Shown here: positions 6,128 to 8,555 of the stretch, piece after piece | Position numbering within the stretch: position 1 is the first letter of the stretch | Layout of the letters: each line of letters begins with the position of its first letter | Assembly (NCBI GenBank): GCA_021839095.1 | Contig: JAKCBU010000030.1 | Location: 1-8,555 of the forward strand | Direction: 5' to 3' | From: Pseudomonadota bacterium | Lineage (GTDB): Bacteria; Pseudomonadota; Gammaproteobacteria; Acidithiobacillales; Acidithiobacillaceae | DNA: 8,555 nucleotides | Notes under the pieces: model-generated | Database searches by the model: none | Told to the model about the DNA's origin: nothing | Seen by the model: the letters and a program-made list of their open reading frames with translations, nothing else | Translations under genes and position numbers: made by a program

Positions 6128-7525
6128 GTGCCTACGTCCTCCCCACCCACCCTGACCCGGTGCGCCATACCCTATCCGGTGGATGTGGCCACCGTGTTTG
6201 CGTCACTGGCAGATACGCCATGGTCGTTTTTTTTGGACAGCAGCGCGCAATCCTCGGCGCAGGGGCGATATAGCATCGTGGTGACGGCGCCGCGACAATG
6301 TCTGTGGCAGGAGGCGGGGCAAGTCTGGGTGGCGGATGGGGATGGTCCGGCGCGCCCCTCCACACAGCCACTGTGGGCAATGTTGCGGGAGGCGGTTGAC
6401 GCACTGCCTGATATTTCCGTCTGTCCAATCGAACTGCCCTTTTTGGCGGGGGGGGTGGGTTATCTGACCTACGACTTCGGGTTGGCGGGGCAGGGTGTTT
6501 CGGCCCCTGCCGCGCAGACCCTCCCGGAAGCGGCCTTCGGTATCTACGATACCGCGCTTCTGGTCGATCACCACGCGCGCGAGGCTTGGCTCTGTGCCCC
6601 GGAAGATCATATCACGCGGCGGCTTGCGGAGTGGCAGCCACGCTTGGCTGGGGTGGCCGCCGATCCCCCTGGGCGAGTTTTTCAGGTGCGAGGACCCGTA
6701 CGGCCCACCTGGAGTAGGGCCGAGTATGCCGCGGCTTTTGATAGCGTGCAGACGTATATCCGGGCCGGTGATTGTTATCAGGTGAATCTGGCCCAGCCCT
6801 TTACGGTTCCATACTCGGGATCACCTTGGCTCTTGTATCAAAGCTTACGGGCGGCCAACCCGGCGCCTTTCTCTGCATATTTATCGCTACCGCAGGGAGC
6901 CGTGCTGAGTTTTTCTCCAGAACGTCTGTTGCGGGTGCAGGACGATCGATTGCAGGTCCGGCCCATTAAGGGAACACGCCCCCGTTTGGAGGACCCGCAA
7001 GAAGATTTGCGAATGGCGCAGACACTGTTGCGCAGTCCCAAGGATCGCGCCGAGAATGTGATGATTGTCGATCTGCTCCGCAATGATCTCGGACGGGTGG
7101 CCGCGACCGGTACGGTGCGGGTGCCACAGCTCTGCGCGCTGGAGTCTTACGCTCACGTGCATCATCTGGTCAGCGTGGTGGAAGCGCGGTTGGCCCTTGG
7201 GCAGGATGCCTTGCATGCTCTGGATGCTTGTTTTCCGGGGGGGTCCATTACCGGGGCGCCGAAACGCCGGTCCATGGAGATTATCGCGGAATTGGAGGCT
7301 GGGCCGCGTGGGCTGTATTGTGGAAGTATCGGCTATCTGGATCGGCGGGGCGGCTTGGATATGAATATCGCGATCCGCAGTATGACGGCGGTGCAGGGGG
7401 AACTACGCTTTTGCGCGGGCGGGGGTGTCGTGGCGGATTCCGACCCGGCGGCGGAATATCAGGAGACCCTGGACAAGGTGGCCATCTTTCATACGGTCCT
7501 TGCGGAATGGATGAAGAGGGGGTGA
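6128..7525 (+). CDS. pabB: Aminodeoxychorismate synthase component I
   Basis: Converts chorismate with ammonia to 4-amino-4-deoxychorismate, the first step of p-aminobenzoate synthesis for folate; it normally works with the glutaminase PabA, which is not in this window. From the GTG start it has 465 residues, near E. coli PabB (453). The N-terminal domain (about 1-190) includes YPVDVATVFASLADTPWSFF. The chorismate-binding domain (about 195-460) has RAGDCYQVNLAQPF (212-225), PIKGTRPR with Lys281, ENVMIVDLLRNDLGR (309-323) and FPGGSITGAPK (369-379). The lysine in PIKGT is the residue that separates aminodeoxychorismate synthases from anthranilate synthase TrpE (PIAGT), so I call PabB rather than TrpE. 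No amidotransferase or PabC lyase domain is fused. The in-frame ATG at 6071 would add 19 residues, but lacks a ribosome binding site. It is divergent from the exporter operon, so a functional link is unlikely. Confidence 0.95.
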   Translation: MPTSSPPTLTRCAIPYPVDVATVFASLADTPWSFFLDSSAQSSAQGRYSIVVTAPRQCLWQEAGQVWVADGDGPARPSTQPLWAMLREAVDALPDISVCPIELPFLAGGVGYLTYDFGLAGQGVSAPAAQTLPEAAFGIYDTALLVDHHAREAWLCAPEDHITRRLAEWQPRLAGVAADPPGRVFQVRGPVRPTWSRAEYAAAFDSVQTYIRAGDCYQVNLAQPFTVPYSGSPWLLYQSLRAANPAPFSAYLSLPQGAVLSFSPERLLRVQDDRLQVRPIKGTRPRLEDPQEDLRMAQTLLRSPKDRAENVMIVDLLRNDLGRVAATGTVRVPQLCALESYAHVHHLVSVVEARLALGQDALHALDACFPGGSITGAPKRRSMEIIAELEAGPRGLYCGSIGYLDRRGGLDMNIAIRSMTAVQGELRFCAGGGVVADSDPAAEYQETLDKVAIFHTVLAEWMKRG

Positions 7526-7532
7526 CCAGGGC

Positions 7533-7558
7533 ATTTGTCAGCGTGGCCGGATTTGTCA
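7533..7558 (+). repeat. Direct repeat ATTTGTCA, 18-bp period
   Basis: ATTTGTCA occurs at 7533-7540 and again at 7551-7558, in the short gap after pabB. The second copy contains the -35 box TTGTCA of the candidate promoter for the next gene. It could be a pair of activator half-sites or chance; nothing in the window decides. Confidence 0.5.
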
Positions 7559-7580
7559 TAGAGTCGCTGCCAGTTATGAT
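7553..7580 (+). promoter_or_regulatory. Sigma70-type promoter of the UPF0104-family gene
   Basis: -35 TTGTCA (7553-7558, 5 of 6), 16-bp spacer, -10 TATGAT (7575-7580, 5 of 6). Transcription would start around 7586-7588, only about 8-10 nt before the ATG at 7596, leaving almost no leader. It suggests the membrane protein gene can be transcribed separately from pabB, although read-through from pabB is also possible because no terminator is visible between them. Confidence 0.55.
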
Positions 7581-7595
7581 TGCAAAAAGCTGAAC

Positions 7596-8555
7596 ATGTC
7601 CGAAGAAAATCCCAAAGCAGGCGTGGTGTCCTCCTCGTCACCCCAAAAGCGGCGCACCCATTGGCAATTATTGCTGCAGGTCGTGTTCACGGTCGGCATT
7701 CTGCTCTGGCTGTTGCATGACACCCACTGGCAAACGCTGGCCCGGCGTTTTGCCGAACTGCGTCCGTTCTGGTTTCTGGCGGCCGTGTTGTCCTACGCGG
7801 CGAATCTCTCGGTGTCCGCCATACGCTGGCGGATCATTCTCCTGGCCATGGAACGGTCCGCGCCCATGCTTTGGTTACTGCGGCTCAACTGGGTGGGTGC
7901 CTACTTCAACCAAGTGTTGCCCGGTTCGGTATCGGGGGACGTGGTCCGCGCCTGGTACACCCGTCACCAGACCCACTCCATGCCGTTGGCGCTGGCGGCG
8001 GTGTTCGGAGACCGCTTCATGGGTCTGGGCGCGCTCGTCGCTATCGCGGCTGTGGCTTTTCTGCTGGATGGCGCGAGGGCCGGTCTGCTGCCGCAGATGG
8101 GGTGGACGATTGGGATGCTGGTTTTTGCCTATATCCTGATCGTGTTTTTGATTTTGACGCCCTGGCTCAACTTTCTGGGAAGAGTTGCCGGTAGGCTGGG
8201 TGAGAAGCTACACGATATCCGGTTGGGCATGGGGGCGTTACTGCGGCATCGTTTGATCCTCGTCGGTACGATCCTGCTTTCTTTTGTGGTGCAATTTTTT
8301 TCCATCCTGACCTTCTGGCTGCTGGCCCACGCCTTGGGTGAGGCCCCCGATGCCGTGGCGGTTTGGGTGGTCTGGCCGGTGGTCAGTCTCTTCCTCGCGC
8401 TACCGATTTCTTTTGCGGGTTGGGGGTTGCGCGAGGGGCTCATGGTTTTTTACTTGTCCTACCTGCACATGGGCCACGACCAGGCCTTGGCGCTCTCGCT
8501 TCTGCTCGGCTTTACGGTTGTGCTGACCAGTCTGCCGGGCGCGCTGCTCTGGATT
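7596..8555 (+). CDS. LPG-synthase-TM / UPF0104-family integral membrane protein (partial, flippase-like)
   Basis: Polytopic inner-membrane protein; 320 residues are visible and the frame is still open at the right edge. I translated it by hand from the ATG at 7596. A polar N-terminal tail (1-22) is followed by hydrophobic segments at about 24-41, 57-85, 92-108, 130-157, 168-190, 220-247, 253-275 and 295-320. Family hallmarks: YFNQVLPGSVSGDVVRAW (103-120), GDRFMG (138-143) and LPISFAGWGLREG (269-281), matching the N...P...GD..R and P..GG.G.rE patterns of the family that includes the membrane part of MprF and HpnL. Members are thought to move lipids or polyprenyl-linked sugars across the membrane, or to accompany such enzymes; the substrate here is unknown. 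No clear Shine-Dalgarno precedes the ATG, so the GTG codons at residues 10-11 remain possible starts. Whether a synthase domain follows cannot be seen. Confidence 0.85.
   Translation, partial: MSEENPKAGVVSSSSPQKRRTHWQLLLQVVFTVGILLWLLHDTHWQTLARRFAELRPFWFLAAVLSYAANLSVSAIRWRIILLAMERSAPMLWLLRLNWVGAYFNQVLPGSVSGDVVRAWYTRHQTHSMPLALAAVFGDRFMGLGALVAIAAVAFLLDGARAGLLPQMGWTIGMLVFAYILIVFLILTPWLNFLGRVAGRLGEKLHDIRLGMGALLRHRLILVGTILLSFVVQFFSILTFWLLAHALGEAPDAVAVWVVWPVVSLFLALPISFAGWGLREGLMVFYLSYLHMGHDQALALSLLLGFTVVLTSLPGALLWI

Noticed and set aside
6128..7525. Anthranilate synthase component I (TrpE) as an alternative for pabB
   Set aside because: The motif is PIKGT with lysine rather than the PIAGT of TrpE, and the length suits PabB.
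7533..7558. Possible PhoB box, because TTGTCAT resembles its CTGTCAT half-site
   Set aside because: Pho box half-sites repeat every 11 bp; here the period is 18 bp, so the geometry does not fit. Kept only as an unassigned direct repeat.
1..8555. CRISPR array, tRNA or rRNA gene, insertion sequence or phage remnant
   Set aside because: Nearly all bases belong to conserved genes; I saw no regularly spaced repeats, terminal inverted repeats, transposase or integrase sequence, or tRNA-like cloverleaf in the short gaps.

Overview
The window is about 8.5 kb of GC-rich, densely coded bacterial chromosome. Gene content (a YbhGFSR-type ABC exporter with a TolC-like outer membrane protein, pabB, and a UPF0104-type membrane protein) points to a Gram-negative proteobacterium. 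An Acidithiobacillus-like or other gammaproteobacterial-type host would fit, but that is a weak inference from impression only. I see no mobile elements, tRNA/rRNA genes or CRISPR arrays.

Positions 1-5968 (minus strand): a five-gene operon transcribed leftward. In order it encodes a TolC-family outer membrane channel, a HlyD/YbhG-type periplasmic adaptor, a YbhF-type ATPase with two nucleotide-binding domains, and two ABC-2 permeases (YbhS-like, then YbhR-like, the last running off the left edge). Spacing is tight: 30 nt, 3 nt, a 4-nt GTGA overlap and a 1-nt TGATG overlap. Together they would form one tripartite exporter spanning inner membrane, periplasm and outer membrane. Its substrate cannot be read from the sequence.

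Positions 5969-6127: a divergent control region. On the minus strand a good sigma70-type promoter (TTGACC, 17 bp, TATCTT) contains a perfect 12-bp palindrome between its -35 and -10 boxes, the layout of a TetR-type repression site. No regulator gene lies in the window. This promoter also shows that the longest possible tolC reading frame (from 6031) is wrong and that translation starts at 5968. On the plus strand a weaker promoter leads to pabB.

Positions 6128-7525 (plus strand): pabB, aminodeoxychorismate synthase component I (folate pathway), identified by its PIKGT lysine and chorismate-binding motifs; the supported start is a GTG. Positions 7526-7595 hold a recognisable promoter and an 18-bp-period direct repeat. 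Positions 7596 to the right edge hold a multi-membrane-span protein of the LPG-synthase-TM/UPF0104 (flippase-like) family, cut off by the window.

The window is mostly ordinary. The points worth checking are the operator/promoter with no adjacent regulator, the complementary degeneracy of the two ATPase domains, and the near-leaderless promoter of the last gene. I found no convincing undescribed system.
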